In this document: piece after piece, positions 51,657-61,146 of the stretch
Numbering within the stretch: position 1 is the first letter of the stretch
Layout of the letters: each line of letters opens with the position of its first letter
DNA from: Massiliimalia massiliensis
Lineage (GTDB): Bacteria; Bacillota; Clostridia; Oscillospirales; Ruminococcaceae
Direction: 5' to 3'
Length of the DNA stretch: 64,000 nucleotides
Assembly (NCBI RefSeq): GCF_900155615.1
Contig: NZ_FUHT01000002.1
Span: 620,001-684,000 of the forward strand
The notes under the pieces: generated by a model
What the model saw: the letters and a program-made list of their open reading frames with translations, nothing else
What the model was told of the DNA's origin: nothing
Database searches by the model: none
Position numbers and translations under genes: made by a program

Positions 51657-53588
51657 ATGTCTAAAAGTAAATACACCAACATCGTCTGTATTGTAATCAG
51701 TATTTTGACTGTAGTGGCTGCGATACTTGTGCTCAATGCCAAACAGCTTGGCGTCGTGTCGACTGCCGCCGCAGTTGGATATGAAGAAAAGCTGTTCAAT
51801 ACCAAGACTGTCCACACCATTGATATCGCGGCGGAGGAATCAGACTGGCAGGAAATGCTTGACAACGCAACCTCGGAGGAATATATTACCTGCGACATTG
51901 TAATCGACGGAGAATCCCTCCAGAACGTGGCTATCCGTACCAAAGGAAACTCCTCGCTGACTCAGGTCGCCTCCACCGATTCAGACCGGTTTAGCTTTAA
52001 GGTAGAATTCGACCATTATGATGACAGCATCACCTATTACGGTCTGGATAAGCTTTGCCTGAATAATATTGTCCAGGATAACACCTATATGAAGGACTTT
52101 CTCTGCTATAGCATGATGCAGCAGGCAGGTGCGGAAACACCCCTGTGCAGCTTCGTCTGGATCACCGTCAACGGCGAGGACTGGGGGCTTTACACTGCGG
52201 CAGAGGGCATTGAGGACGGTTTTGCCCAGCGAACCTATGGCTCAGATTACGGGAATATCTACAAGCCGGACAGCATGGACATGAATGCCGGCGGCAATAA
52301 GGGCGGCGGTATGGGAAGCACAGACGTCCAGCTTCTCTATACTGACGATTCCTATGACAGCTATGACAATATCTTTTCCAATGCTGTCTTCGATGTCACC
52401 GATTCGGATAAAGACCGTCTGATCTCTTCCATCAAACAACTCAACGAGCAGGAAAATTTGGAGGGGATTCTGGATACAGAAGAAATTATCTCTTATTTTG
52501 TCGCCCATAACTTTGTCCTGAACGGGGACAGCTATACCGGGAATATGATCCACAACTATTATCTTCGAGAAAATGACGGCGCCCTTTCCATGATCGCCTG
52601 GGATTACAATCTTGCCTTTGGCGGCATGTCAATGGGCGGCAGCGCCCAAGGTACAGACCAGGCCACCAGCCTGGTAAATTCCCCGATTGATTCCCCCGTT
52701 ACCAGCGGAGATATTGAGGACCGTCCAATGGTATCCTGGATTTTTTCACAGGAGAACTATACGGAAGCCTATCACAAAGCCTTCGCGGATTTCATTTCCT
52801 CTTACTTTGAAAGCGGCTATTTTGAAGAACTCTTTGATGAAACAATTGAAATGATCTCACCCTATGTGGAAAAGGATCCGACCGCTTTCTGTACCTACGA
52901 GGAATTCCAGTCGGCCGCAGAGACTCTGAAGGAATTCTGCCTGCTGCGGGCGGAAAGCGTAAAGGCGCAGCTTGACGGAACAATCCCCTCCACCTCCTCG
53001 GGACAGGCAGAGGATTCATCCAACCTGATTGACGCCAGCAGTCTTGACATCTCGGTAATGGGAAGCAATAGCTTTGGTGGCGCGCGCGGAAAAACACAAA
53101 CGGAAATCCAGGATAGCCCGGAAAGTGAGGATGGCTTTGCAGGGTTCCAGAGCAGACAGGGTGCTGCCGAAGATTCTTTATTTACAGCTGCAGCCGATAT
53201 GCAGTCGCCCCCGGAGCTACCGGATGGAGCCGAACCTCCTACACAAAACGGACAGATGATGCCGCCCGGACAAGAACAGAATGGTACAGAATCCACACCA
53301 GGAGAATCGGAAAGCGGCGATGAAAGCCAGGCGGATGAGAGCATCTCTGGCAGCACAGAGGACAGTACTGAAACACCCGCCCAGGATGAAAACACACAGC
53401 AAGCACCTGACTTTGGAGATCTGAAAGAGTTCCCGGACGGCGACGCAGGGCAGGAGCGGACTTTTCCCGGCGGCGATATACAAGCCTCCTCTGCCCAGGG
53501 ACAGGATTTCCTGTCCTGGCTGCTGTTCGGCGGTTCCGTTCTCCTTTTGGGAATCGGGCTCGTCATTGCAAAGCTCTATAAACGTTAA
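51657..53588 (+). CDS. CotH kinase family protein, cell-surface anchored
   Basis: 643 residues. N-terminal membrane anchor; CotH domain about residues 50-440 with VAIRTKGNSSLTQVAS, RFSFKVEFDHYDDSITYYGL, WITVNGEDWGLYTAAEGIED and MIAWDYNLAFGGMSMGGSAQ. A Ser/Glu/Pro/Gln-rich tail (about 445-615) leads to a C-terminal helix LSWLLFGGSVLLLGIGLVIA. CotH proteins phosphorylate spore-coat or surface proteins; the two membrane anchors suggest a cell-surface kinase. Third gene of the VTC-DUF4956-CotH unit. Confidence 0.9.
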   Translation: MSKSKYTNIVCIVISILTVVAAILVLNAKQLGVVSTAAAVGYEEKLFNTKTVHTIDIAAEESDWQEMLDNATSEEYITCDIVIDGESLQNVAIRTKGNSSLTQVASTDSDRFSFKVEFDHYDDSITYYGLDKLCLNNIVQDNTYMKDFLCYSMMQQAGAETPLCSFVWITVNGEDWGLYTAAEGIEDGFAQRTYGSDYGNIYKPDSMDMNAGGNKGGGMGSTDVQLLYTDDSYDSYDNIFSNAVFDVTDSDKDRLISSIKQLNEQENLEGILDTEEIISYFVAHNFVLNGDSYTGNMIHNYYLRENDGALSMIAWDYNLAFGGMSMGGSAQGTDQATSLVNSPIDSPVTSGDIEDRPMVSWIFSQENYTEAYHKAFADFISSYFESGYFEELFDETIEMISPYVEKDPTAFCTYEEFQSAAETLKEFCLLRAESVKAQLDGTIPSTSSGQAEDSSNLIDASSLDISVMGSNSFGGARGKTQTEIQDSPESEDGFAGFQSRQGAAEDSLFTAAADMQSPPELPDGAEPPTQNGQMMPPGQEQNGTESTPGESESGDESQADESISGSTEDSTETPAQDENTQQAPDFGDLKEFPDGDAGQERTFPGGDIQASSAQGQDFLSWLLFGGSVLLLGIGLVIAKLYKR

Positions 53589-53640
53589 GGAAAACCGGCT
53601 TCTCCTAACAATTCAAAACGAGTGGCAAACCAGAGATATA

Positions 53641-53680
53641 AAGAAAGCAGAACGCTGATTTTCCAGCGTTCTGCTTTCTT
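53641..53680. terminator. Bidirectional terminator between cotH and aspS
   Basis: Perfect 17-bp stem AAGAAAGCAGAACGCTG / CAGCGTTCTGCTTTCTT with a 6-nt loop, just before the aspS stop. Confidence 0.9.
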
Positions 53681-53683
53681 TGA

Positions 53684-55471
53684 CTATTCTGCCTGCTTCG
53701 TCTCCAGAAGCTGAATCCCCAGCTCTTTAAGCTGTGTACTGTCCACAGGAGATGGGCATTCGCTCATCAGCTCACTCGCATTCTGTACCTTTGGAAACGC
53801 TACTACGTCCCTCAGGCTGTCCGCTCCGGTCATAATCATAGCCAGACGGTCAAGCCCAATTCCCATTCCGCCGTGCGGCGGCGCACCATATTTATAGGCT
53901 TCTACCAGGAACCCGAATTTCGCTTCGATCTCTTCTTCAGAAAGCCCGAGTGCTTCAAACATCTTCTGCTGCAGCTCATAATCTGTAATACGGATTGACC
54001 CGCTGGAGAGCTCTGTTCCGTTCAGGACAAGGTCATAGGCCTTTGCCCGCACCTTGCCGGGATCGCTGTCCAGATATTCCAGGCATTCGTCCATCGGCAT
54101 GGTAAACGGATGGTGCATTGCGACCCAGGCTCCGCTATCCTCATCCCATTCGAAGAACGGAAATTCCGTAATCCAAAGAAAATTGTAGCCCTCCGGGATG
54201 ATGTCAAGCTGCTTTGCGACAGTTAAGCGCAGCGCGCCCAGCACCGGCAGCGTCACCTTGTTTTTATCCGCGACGAACAGCGCCACATCTCCCTGCCCGC
54301 AGCCAAGGCGTTCCAAAATCTGCTCCAGCTCGCCTTCCCTCATAAACTTGGAGAAGGAACAGGCTGGCGCCTGATCCGCCCAGCGGACAAAAGCAAGCCC
54401 TTTTGCGCCGATCCCACGGACATATTCTACCAGCTTATCAATATTTTTCCGGGTTAATGCCGCCGCCGCGTTTTTCGCGACAATCGCCCTGACGCTTCCG
54501 CCGTCCTTTACCGCACCGCTGAACACGCCAAATTCACTGTCCTTCACCAGATCGGACACATCTACAATTTCCATCCCGAAACGGGTATCCGGCTTATCGC
54601 TCCCATATCGCTCCATCGCTTCTCTGTAGGTCATTCTCGGAAGCGGGGTCTCGATCTCAACATTCAGGACGTCATGAAATACTTTTTTGACAAAGCCTTC
54701 TCCGATTTCCAGAATATCCTCAATATCCACAAAGCTCATTTCCATATCAATCTGGGTAAATTCCGGCTGACGGTCAGCCCTAAGATCCTCGTCCCGGAAG
54801 CACCGGGCAAGCTGGATATACCGGTCATAACCGGAGATCATCAAAAGCTGCTTATAAATCTGCGGCGACTGCGGCAGAGCATAAAATTTCCCGTTATGCA
54901 CCCTGGATGGGACAAGGTAGTCCCTCGCGCCCTCCGGCGTGGATTTAATCATCATCGGAGTTTCAATTTCTAAAAATCCGTTTTCATAGAAATATTCCCG
55001 CGTGGATTTGGCAAGCTCATGCCTCATCCGAATATTATCCTGCAGTCCCTTCCGGCGCAAATCCAAATACCGGTATTTCAGCCGGATTTCATCGTTTACC
55101 TTGTTGTCTCCACTGATATGAAACGGCGGTGTCTGCGCCGCGGACAGAACCCGTAGCTCTGTTACAAAAATTTCGATTTCACCGGTTTCCAGCTCCGGGT
55201 TCGGCGCTTCCCGCTTCAAAACCGTTCCCTTTGCCATCACGACGTATTCGCTGTGCAGTCCTGCCGCCTTTTCATGAACGGCGCGGTCAGTGCGGTCGTC
55301 AAAGGTAAGCTGGACAATCCCAGTCCGGTCGCGCAGATCAACGAAAATCAACGTCCCTTTGTCCCTCTGCTTCTGCACCCAGCCGCCGACTACAACCTCC
55401 TGGCCAATTTGTTCCGCCCGAAGCTCTCCGCAATAATGGGTTCGCTTCAAGCCCTTCATACTCTCTGCCAT
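53684..55471 (-). CDS. aspS: Aspartyl-tRNA synthetase
   Basis: 595 residues, bacterial type with OB anticodon domain (EQIGQEVVVGGWVQKQRDKG), class II core and the inserted GAD domain (residues about 285-420). Motif 2 ARCFRDEDLRADRQPEFTQI and motif 3 GIGLDRLAMIMTGADSLRDV are clear. Cotranscribed 16 bases after hisS under the T-box at 56898. Confidence 0.98.
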   Translation of the reverse strand: MAESMKGLKRTHYCGELRAEQIGQEVVVGGWVQKQRDKGTLIFVDLRDRTGIVQLTFDDRTDRAVHEKAAGLHSEYVVMAKGTVLKREAPNPELETGEIEIFVTELRVLSAAQTPPFHISGDNKVNDEIRLKYRYLDLRRKGLQDNIRMRHELAKSTREYFYENGFLEIETPMMIKSTPEGARDYLVPSRVHNGKFYALPQSPQIYKQLLMISGYDRYIQLARCFRDEDLRADRQPEFTQIDMEMSFVDIEDILEIGEGFVKKVFHDVLNVEIETPLPRMTYREAMERYGSDKPDTRFGMEIVDVSDLVKDSEFGVFSGAVKDGGSVRAIVAKNAAAALTRKNIDKLVEYVRGIGAKGLAFVRWADQAPACSFSKFMREGELEQILERLGCGQGDVALFVADKNKVTLPVLGALRLTVAKQLDIIPEGYNFLWITEFPFFEWDEDSGAWVAMHHPFTMPMDECLEYLDSDPGKVRAKAYDLVLNGTELSSGSIRITDYELQQKMFEALGLSEEEIEAKFGFLVEAYKYGAPPHGGMGIGLDRLAMIMTGADSLRDVVAFPKVQNASELMSECPSPVDSTQLKELGIQLLETKQAE

Positions 55472-55487
55472 CTTCTCCGCTCTCCTC

Positions 55488-56834
55488 TTATTTCATTTCC
55501 ATCATAGATGCCAGCGCTTCACCACCGAAATCATCGGCAAGATTCTCTGTCGCGCGCTGGATTGTAATATCATAAAGCGTCTGAGCGAGTTCCTGCTGAA
55601 AATTGATTTCCCTTTCTTCCCCGCTCTCCATGTCCTTCAGCTTTGCGGTCCCGCTTTCCAGCTCGCTGTCACCCAGCACCATGGTATATTTCGCACCGAT
55701 CTTATTCGCGTATTTCATCTGCGCTTTTACACTGCGGCCCATCAGGTCACATTCCGCGTAAAAGCCTTCTGAACGCAGCTCATTCACCAGCTTGCAGGCG
55801 CGGATATTTGCCGCTTCCCCCATGCTGGCAATAAACAATTCACAGGATTCCGGCTTCGGAATTTCAATTCCCTGCGCCTGCATAATCAGAAGCAGCCGCT
55901 CCAGTCCAACTGCAAAACCAAGGCCGGGCGCCGGGTCTCCGCCCATCTGCTCGACCAGGCCGTCGTACCGTCCGCCTCCGCAAACGGTAGACTGTGCGCC
56001 CAGATTATTGGAGATAAATTCAAAAACGGTTTTTGTATAATAATCCAGCCCTCGGACAATCGTCGGGTCAACCTGATAAGGGATTCCGATTGCTTCCAGC
56101 CGGGTTTTCACCCCTTCAAAATGGGTTTTGCAGTCATCGCAGAGATAGTCCAGCACGACCGGCGCGTTCTTTGCAAGCTCAGAACAGACCGGACTCTTAC
56201 AGTCCAGAATCCGCATCGGATTTTTATCCAGGCGCTCCAGGCAGGTGCCGCAGAGCTGATCACTGTACTGCCGGAAATATTCGGTCAGCGCCTTATGGTA
56301 TTCTGCACGGCAGGTTGGACAGCCAATGGAATTGATATTCAGCGTGATGTCTTTTAGTCCCAGCATCTGGAACAGCTCTCTGGCGACACAGATCACCTCC
56401 ACATCCGCGCTTGGCGACTGCGCGCCAAACATCTCTACCCCAAACTGGTGAAACTCACGCAGTCTTCCCGCCTGCGGCCTTTCATGCCGGAAGCAGGGTG
56501 TAATATAGCATACCTTCAGCGGCAAGGCGCCCTTTAACAGGTTATGCTCAATCGCGCTGCGAACCGCGCCCGCCGTTCCCTCCGGCTTTAACCCGTAAAG
56601 GTCTTTCCCTTTCTCCGCGCGCACCTCATACATTTCCTTCTGCACTACATCGGTAGTATCGCCTACAGACCGTTTAAACAAATCCATCTGCTCGAACACC
56701 GGCGTGCGCATTTCAGAAAAGCCAAATAGTCCTGCGGTTTCCAGAGCCATTCTTTCCACAAACTGCCACTGGTAGCTTTCTGTTTCCAGAATATCCTGCG
56801 TTCCCCTTGGCGCTTTGATTAATTTTCCTGCCAT
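55488..56834 (-). CDS. hisS: Histidyl-tRNA synthetase
   Basis: 448 residues. IKAPRGTQDILETESYQWQF is the usual N-terminus; class II motif 2 CYITPCFRHERPQAGRLREF, the HisA loop IVRGLDYYTKTVFEF, CGGGRYDGLVEQMGG, and a C-terminal anticodon domain. First gene of hisS-aspS with a T-box leader. Confidence 0.98.
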   Translation of the reverse strand: MAGKLIKAPRGTQDILETESYQWQFVERMALETAGLFGFSEMRTPVFEQMDLFKRSVGDTTDVVQKEMYEVRAEKGKDLYGLKPEGTAGAVRSAIEHNLLKGALPLKVCYITPCFRHERPQAGRLREFHQFGVEMFGAQSPSADVEVICVARELFQMLGLKDITLNINSIGCPTCRAEYHKALTEYFRQYSDQLCGTCLERLDKNPMRILDCKSPVCSELAKNAPVVLDYLCDDCKTHFEGVKTRLEAIGIPYQVDPTIVRGLDYYTKTVFEFISNNLGAQSTVCGGGRYDGLVEQMGGDPAPGLGFAVGLERLLLIMQAQGIEIPKPESCELFIASMGEAANIRACKLVNELRSEGFYAECDLMGRSVKAQMKYANKIGAKYTMVLGDSELESGTAKLKDMESGEEREINFQQELAQTLYDITIQRATENLADDFGGEALASMMEMK

Positions 56835-56897
56835 TTTTCTTCCTCCATCAATACTATTTGTATAAAATTTTATCAGTCTACAGATTGTTTATAAATA

Positions 56898-57115
56898 TAA
56901 AAGCTCCTCATCCCGATTTCATCAAATCAAGGGACGAAGAGCTTTTCTCCGTGGTGCCACCCAAGTTCAGGCAAACAATGCCTCTCTTTCCTGTCCTGTT
57001 TGCCGGACAGCCGCACAGACTCCGAAGCTATCTTCCAAAAAGCCGACATAAACGGTTCTCACCATTCCGTTCTCTCTGTGGATACAGCGCATTTTGTACT
57101 CCGTCTTCTTCTCTG
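56898..57115 (-). promoter_or_regulatory. T-box leader of hisS-aspS
   Basis: Minus strand GGGTGGCACCACGG (56963-56950) is the T-box core. It is followed by a terminator hairpin within 56898-56946 (AAAAGCTCTTCGTCCC paired with GGGATGAGGAGCTTTT). Stem I should occupy the upstream part to about 57115. Whether the specifier reads a His or an Asp codon was not determined. Confidence 0.92.
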
Positions 57116-57137
57116 CCTGATTCAAAAGAAATCCCAA

Positions 57138-57539
57138 TTATTTTGGGTTAACGATATTTCTCCAATCCAAATCGCCGCGCTCCAGTCCATGGATCAATAC
57201 TTCGGCTGTCGCAATATTGGTGGCGATTGGAATATTATGGACATCACATAAACGAAGCAAATTATTTTCATTTACCTCGACTTCTTTCCCGGATAAGGAA
57301 TCGCGGAAAAACAAAACCATATCAATTTCGTTGCAGGCTACACGGGATGCAATCTGCTGGGCACCGCCCTGCCCACCGCTCAAAAAGCGCTGAATCTCCA
57401 AACCGGTTGCCTCCGAAACAAATTTTCCGGTCGTCCCGGTAGAGCACAATGTATGGCGGCTTAAAATTCCGCAATACGCAATACAAAACTGAACCATCAA
57501 TTCTTTTTTGGCGTCATCTGCAATGAGTGCGATATTCAT
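57138..57539 (-). CDS. MgsA-fold protein lacking methylglyoxal synthase active-site residues
   Basis: 133 residues; clear MgsA family by ATGLEIQRFLSGGQGG, VLFFRDSL and LLRLCDVHNIPIATNIATAE. But aligned with E. coli MgsA the catalytic residues are changed: His19 to Asp8, Asp71 (GGDQQ) to Ala60 (GGAQQ), His98 to Val87 and Asp101 to Asn90. It should not make methylglyoxal from DHAP. The fold could still bind a phosphate ligand as a sensor. Sits after minD in the shape cluster, where an active mgsA is usual. Confidence 0.85.
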   Translation of the reverse strand: MNIALIADDAKKELMVQFCIAYCGILSRHTLCSTGTTGKFVSEATGLEIQRFLSGGQGGAQQIASRVACNEIDMVLFFRDSLSGKEVEVNENNLLRLCDVHNIPIATNIATAEVLIHGLERGDLDWRNIVNPK

Positions 57540-57665
57540 CTTAAACCCCTTTTCTCAGACAATAATTCCTGTCACGCTGTTATCTGTTGCCTGTCAAACC
57601 ACAACGTCCTTCTATATCTGTCGAATGCGAAACAATGCTGTTTATTGTACCCGGCAAATACCGGA

Positions 57666-58406
57666 CTACAGTCTTGTAATGATCAGGGGAGCATACTCCC
57701 CGTCCAGCCGTCTGGAAACAGCCGCAAACACCATGCTGGAACGTTCGCTCTCCGGCAAAAACCTTCCCTTTGACTGCGCATTCTGCAGGTCGATATCCTC
57801 GGTCAGTACTCCGATCAGCGGAGCGCCTACGCCGTCGATCACATCATCCAGGTCGTGAATACTGGATTTTTTGATTGCCGTCCGGCTGACACGGTTGATA
57901 AAAACGCGGTATTGCCGGAAGCCCTCCTCCTCCATCATGCTGGCTACTTTTGCGCCGTCCCGGATGCAGACCGGATCGGGCGTTGCCACAATCAGTGCCA
58001 GATCAGCCGCCCTTTGGGACACTGCCATGCTGAGACCCAGGCCCGCCGGCATATCCAGTACGATAATATCATACTGCCGCTTTAGCAGGCCAATGCAGTG
58101 GAGAAGCTTTTCAAAATCAAGCTGGGCCACCGGCCGGGAGGGAGCTGCCAGATAGGAAAGTGCAGGCAACTGTTCCGATATTGCAACAGCATCCTGCGGC
58201 TTGCATCTGTCCGCCAGCACATCGCCCAGGTCATAAACAATCTGGTTTTCCATCCCCAGCATCAGGTCAAGCCCACGCAGCCCTAAATCCATTTCAATGA
58301 TCAAAGCCTTTTTTCCGCGCCGGGCATAGGCTGCGGCTAAACCAACTGCAACGGTCGATTTTCCCACGCCGCCTTTTCCGGAGGTGATGGAAATTATTTT
58401 TGCCAT
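57666..58406 (-). CDS. minD: MinD-like septum-site ATPase
   Basis: 246 residues. Deviant Walker A ISITSGKGGVGKSTVAVGLA, then MDLGLRGLDLMLG, YDIIVLDMPAGLGLSMAV and INRVSRTAIKK. The C-terminus ends in AVSRRLDGEYAPLIITRL and does not show the Lys/Phe/Leu-rich amphipathic membrane helix of canonical MinD. Neither minC nor minE is adjacent. Cell division-site placement is the family role; in this copy membrane attachment is in question. Confidence 0.88.
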   Translation of the reverse strand: MAKIISITSGKGGVGKSTVAVGLAAAYARRGKKALIIEMDLGLRGLDLMLGMENQIVYDLGDVLADRCKPQDAVAISEQLPALSYLAAPSRPVAQLDFEKLLHCIGLLKRQYDIIVLDMPAGLGLSMAVSQRAADLALIVATPDPVCIRDGAKVASMMEEEGFRQYRVFINRVSRTAIKKSSIHDLDDVIDGVGAPLIGVLTEDIDLQNAQSKGRFLPESERSSMVFAAVSRRLDGEYAPLIITRL

Positions 58407-58567
58407 ACCCTTTTAACTTGCCTTTCTATCATGGAAGAGCAAAATCCTGCTACTTACCCCATACTATCATTTGATATATACATATTGTACCAATTCGTGA
58501 TATCTTTGTCAAAGAAAAAATTAGTTCCGACTATTTTCTTGTAGGAATATAGTATAAATTCCTCTTT

Positions 58568-60523
58568 TTATTGTGAATTTTGCAAAATATCTCCCTCCTG
58601 TTTGCATTTTTGATAGATTTCAATGATTTGCTCCAGTAAAGCGGCCGTTCCTCCGCTGCAATCTTCTACAATACAGCTTACCGCAATTTCCGGGTCGTCA
58701 ATCGGAAGATAAGCGATAAAATCGTTGTTTACCCGATCAACCGATGTAGTTTGTGCGGTTCCGGTCTTTTGGGCAACGCTGCTGTCAAGCCCATATTTTC
58801 CGGCCGCCAGGCTCATCCCTTTTGACACAGCGTCATAGGTGGACTGGCTCATCTCAAATTCAGCCGCCACCTTTGGTTCTGTAAACGTCACTGTTCCGTT
58901 AATGTCTGTCACTGAGCGAACAAGATGAGTTTCGTACCTTGTCCCTTGATTTGCAATTGTCATCGCTTCACAGGCCATCTGCAAAGGAGATACTGCAGTT
59001 TCATTCTGTCCAATTGCCGCTTGCAAAAGGTCTCCCGGATACCAGGTTCCCCCCAGCCGCTCCGTTGTTTCAGGTGAAGCAAAGCGCCCGGCCGCCTCGC
59101 CGATTTCCAATCCGGTTTTCTGCCCTAAGCCCATATAGGCGGCATATTTATTCAGCTCCTCGATCCCTAGGCGTAATCCAAGCCGGTAAAAAAAGGTGTT
59201 GCAGGACCAGTGGAGCGCTTCCGTCAGAGGAATGTAGCCGTTGTGATGATCCTGAAGGCAGGTGTATTCATGCCCCCGGTATTCAAACGGGCTGATGCAG
59301 AGCAGGCTTTCATTTGCGCCAAGCTTTCCCTCCTCCATCGCCGCTATAGCGACCATCGGCTTGAGGGAAGAGCCGGGCCGGTAAACGCCCTGCAGCGCCC
59401 GGTTAAAAAGGGGATTCGTATCCTGTTGTAACAAGTCCTGATAGTTCTCTTTATACTCTTCTGCAGTATAATTCGCTGAGTTGACCGCAGCCAGCACTTC
59501 GCCGGTTTTAACATCCAAGACTACGATTGCGCCGCCTTTTGACTGATAGTTCTCACTGTGTGCCGTGCTGACAAAATCTGTCAAAAGCTGCTGCAGCTCA
59601 TCCTGGAGAAGTGAATCAATGGTAAGCTGGACATCACTGCCCGCACGGGTCTCCCGTTCGGTCACCGTATCAATTATCTCTCCATTTTTATTCTGTATCA
59701 CCCGGACTTTTCCGTTTTGTCCGCGCAGCACCTCCTCCATTGCGCTTTCAATCCCGGATTTTCCCACCGTATCATTCATGGCGTATCCCTTCTTGCGGAG
59801 CTCCTCATATTCCTCCGCATAAATTGGGCCGATTGTTCCAATCAGGTGAGACGCAATATCCCCGTTTAAGTAAACCCGTACCGGCACCTCCTCGATTTCT
59901 ACTCCGTCCAGCTCTGTGGACTCCTCCTCCACTCTGGCCACTGCTTCCAAAGAAAGATTTTCCGCAAAGGGATACCGGTTCCCGACTGAGGGCGTCAGCT
60001 TCTGCATGCTGTACCGCGCACAGGCAATTTCAAACACCTTTTTTCCCTGATTCTCCAGCTCGTATTTTTTCAGTAAGCTCTGAAGGCAGTCCTCTGCATC
60101 AGCCGAAGCTTCCAGGTCAAGAAATTCCTTCAATGCCTCTGTATCTCCTGACTCATCAAACACAACATTGCTTCCATCCCGGATGAGCGGACATCGGTTT
60201 TCCCATGCAAAGCCTTCCTCCCCAGATAGAGAAATGAGCTTTAAAATAGTATCGTTAATCTGTTCCGGCTTCATTCCAGTCCGGTCAAAGGTGAGCCGGA
60301 AGCTCGTTTTGTTCCCGGCCAGTACCCGCCCGTATCGGTCGGTAATGTTACCTCTTGCCGCCTGGACGGTTTTTAAGGTGGTGATCTCATTGTTCGCCTT
60401 TTTCAGCAGGGTTTCCCCCTGGGCTACCTGAAAATGTGCCAGCCGGGAAAAAATTCCTGCCAGAAGCAGGACAGAAACGCAGGTCAGAAGAAACAACCGG
60501 GTTGTCGTCTGCCGTTTTTTCAT
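58568..60523 (-). CDS. mrdA: Penicillin-binding protein 2 (elongation transpeptidase)
   Basis: 651 residues from the ATG at 60523 (GGGAGG upstream); longer in-frame sequence overlaps mreD in another frame and is rejected. Membrane anchor FLLTCVSVLLLAGIFSRLAH, pedestal domain, then transpeptidase: S385-S-L-K388, S440-C-N442 and QKTGTAQTT near residue 573. Works with RodA/MreBCD in side-wall synthesis. Starts at the mreD stop (ATGA overlap). Confidence 0.94.
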   Translation of the reverse strand: MKKRQTTTRLFLLTCVSVLLLAGIFSRLAHFQVAQGETLLKKANNEITTLKTVQAARGNITDRYGRVLAGNKTSFRLTFDRTGMKPEQINDTILKLISLSGEEGFAWENRCPLIRDGSNVVFDESGDTEALKEFLDLEASADAEDCLQSLLKKYELENQGKKVFEIACARYSMQKLTPSVGNRYPFAENLSLEAVARVEEESTELDGVEIEEVPVRVYLNGDIASHLIGTIGPIYAEEYEELRKKGYAMNDTVGKSGIESAMEEVLRGQNGKVRVIQNKNGEIIDTVTERETRAGSDVQLTIDSLLQDELQQLLTDFVSTAHSENYQSKGGAIVVLDVKTGEVLAAVNSANYTAEEYKENYQDLLQQDTNPLFNRALQGVYRPGSSLKPMVAIAAMEEGKLGANESLLCISPFEYRGHEYTCLQDHHNGYIPLTEALHWSCNTFFYRLGLRLGIEELNKYAAYMGLGQKTGLEIGEAAGRFASPETTERLGGTWYPGDLLQAAIGQNETAVSPLQMACEAMTIANQGTRYETHLVRSVTDINGTVTFTEPKVAAEFEMSQSTYDAVSKGMSLAAGKYGLDSSVAQKTGTAQTTSVDRVNNDFIAYLPIDDPEIAVSCIVEDCSGGTAALLEQIIEIYQKCKQEGDILQNSQ

Positions 60524-61050
60524 TGTGTATCCAAACCTCCCGAACGATGAAAGAAAACAGAAATCCTCCGGATCAGAGACCCGATTGGAAAACACCAAAA
60601 CACCGTATAGCCGGCTGCTGGGAGAAGCTGAGACATCCAGAAGCTCCAGGTGCCCGGTTCCTGCCAGATCAGCGCGGAAAAGGCTGTTTTGATGACGCCG
60701 TCCAGCAGCAGTGCTCCAAAGCAGAGCAAAAATCGGTTGAACCAGTGCCTGCTTAAATAAAAGGTGACCGACAGTGAGACTGCCGCGCAGAACAGCAGCC
60801 ACAGCAATGCGTGGTAGCCAAACACCGTCCCGGCGGTAAAATCCCAAAGCAGCCCGGCGGCCATCCCAAAAACAGACGCGGGAAGTACCGGCTCCTCCAT
60901 CGCAATGCAGACCGCCGCCGGCACGACAAGGATTGGCTTAACGCCCCAAAGCTCCAGTACGCCGGGCGTTACCTGAAGCAGAAAGCAGAGCAGGAGCAGA
61001 ATCGCATAGGCAAAATACCGCACTTTCGGTTTCTTCCGCTCAAATATCAT
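60520..61050 (-). CDS. mreD: Rod shape-determining protein MreD
   Basis: 176 residues, five to six membrane helices (YAILLLLCFLLQVTPGVLEL, and VPAAVCIAMEEPVLPASVFG). Low-similarity family assigned largely by size, topology and position between mreC and pbp2. Overlaps pbp2 by 4 bases; 96 bases after mreC. Confidence 0.88.
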   Translation of the reverse strand: MIFERKKPKVRYFAYAILLLLCFLLQVTPGVLELWGVKPILVVPAAVCIAMEEPVLPASVFGMAAGLLWDFTAGTVFGYHALLWLLFCAAVSLSVTFYLSRHWFNRFLLCFGALLLDGVIKTAFSALIWQEPGTWSFWMSQLLPAAGYTVFWCFPIGSLIRRISVFFHRSGGLDTQ

Positions 61051-61146
61051 GCGTTAACCCATGCCTTCGCCGCCAGGGCGAAAGCTTTCCTTTCTTATGA
61101 AATCAACGCCGGACTTCCCGCTAAGCATCTGACCGAAGACCTCCTT

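Noticed and set aside
60524-60847. 108-codon N-terminal extension of PBP2
   Set aside because: It reads through mreD in another frame; a ribosome site and membrane anchor support the start at 60523.
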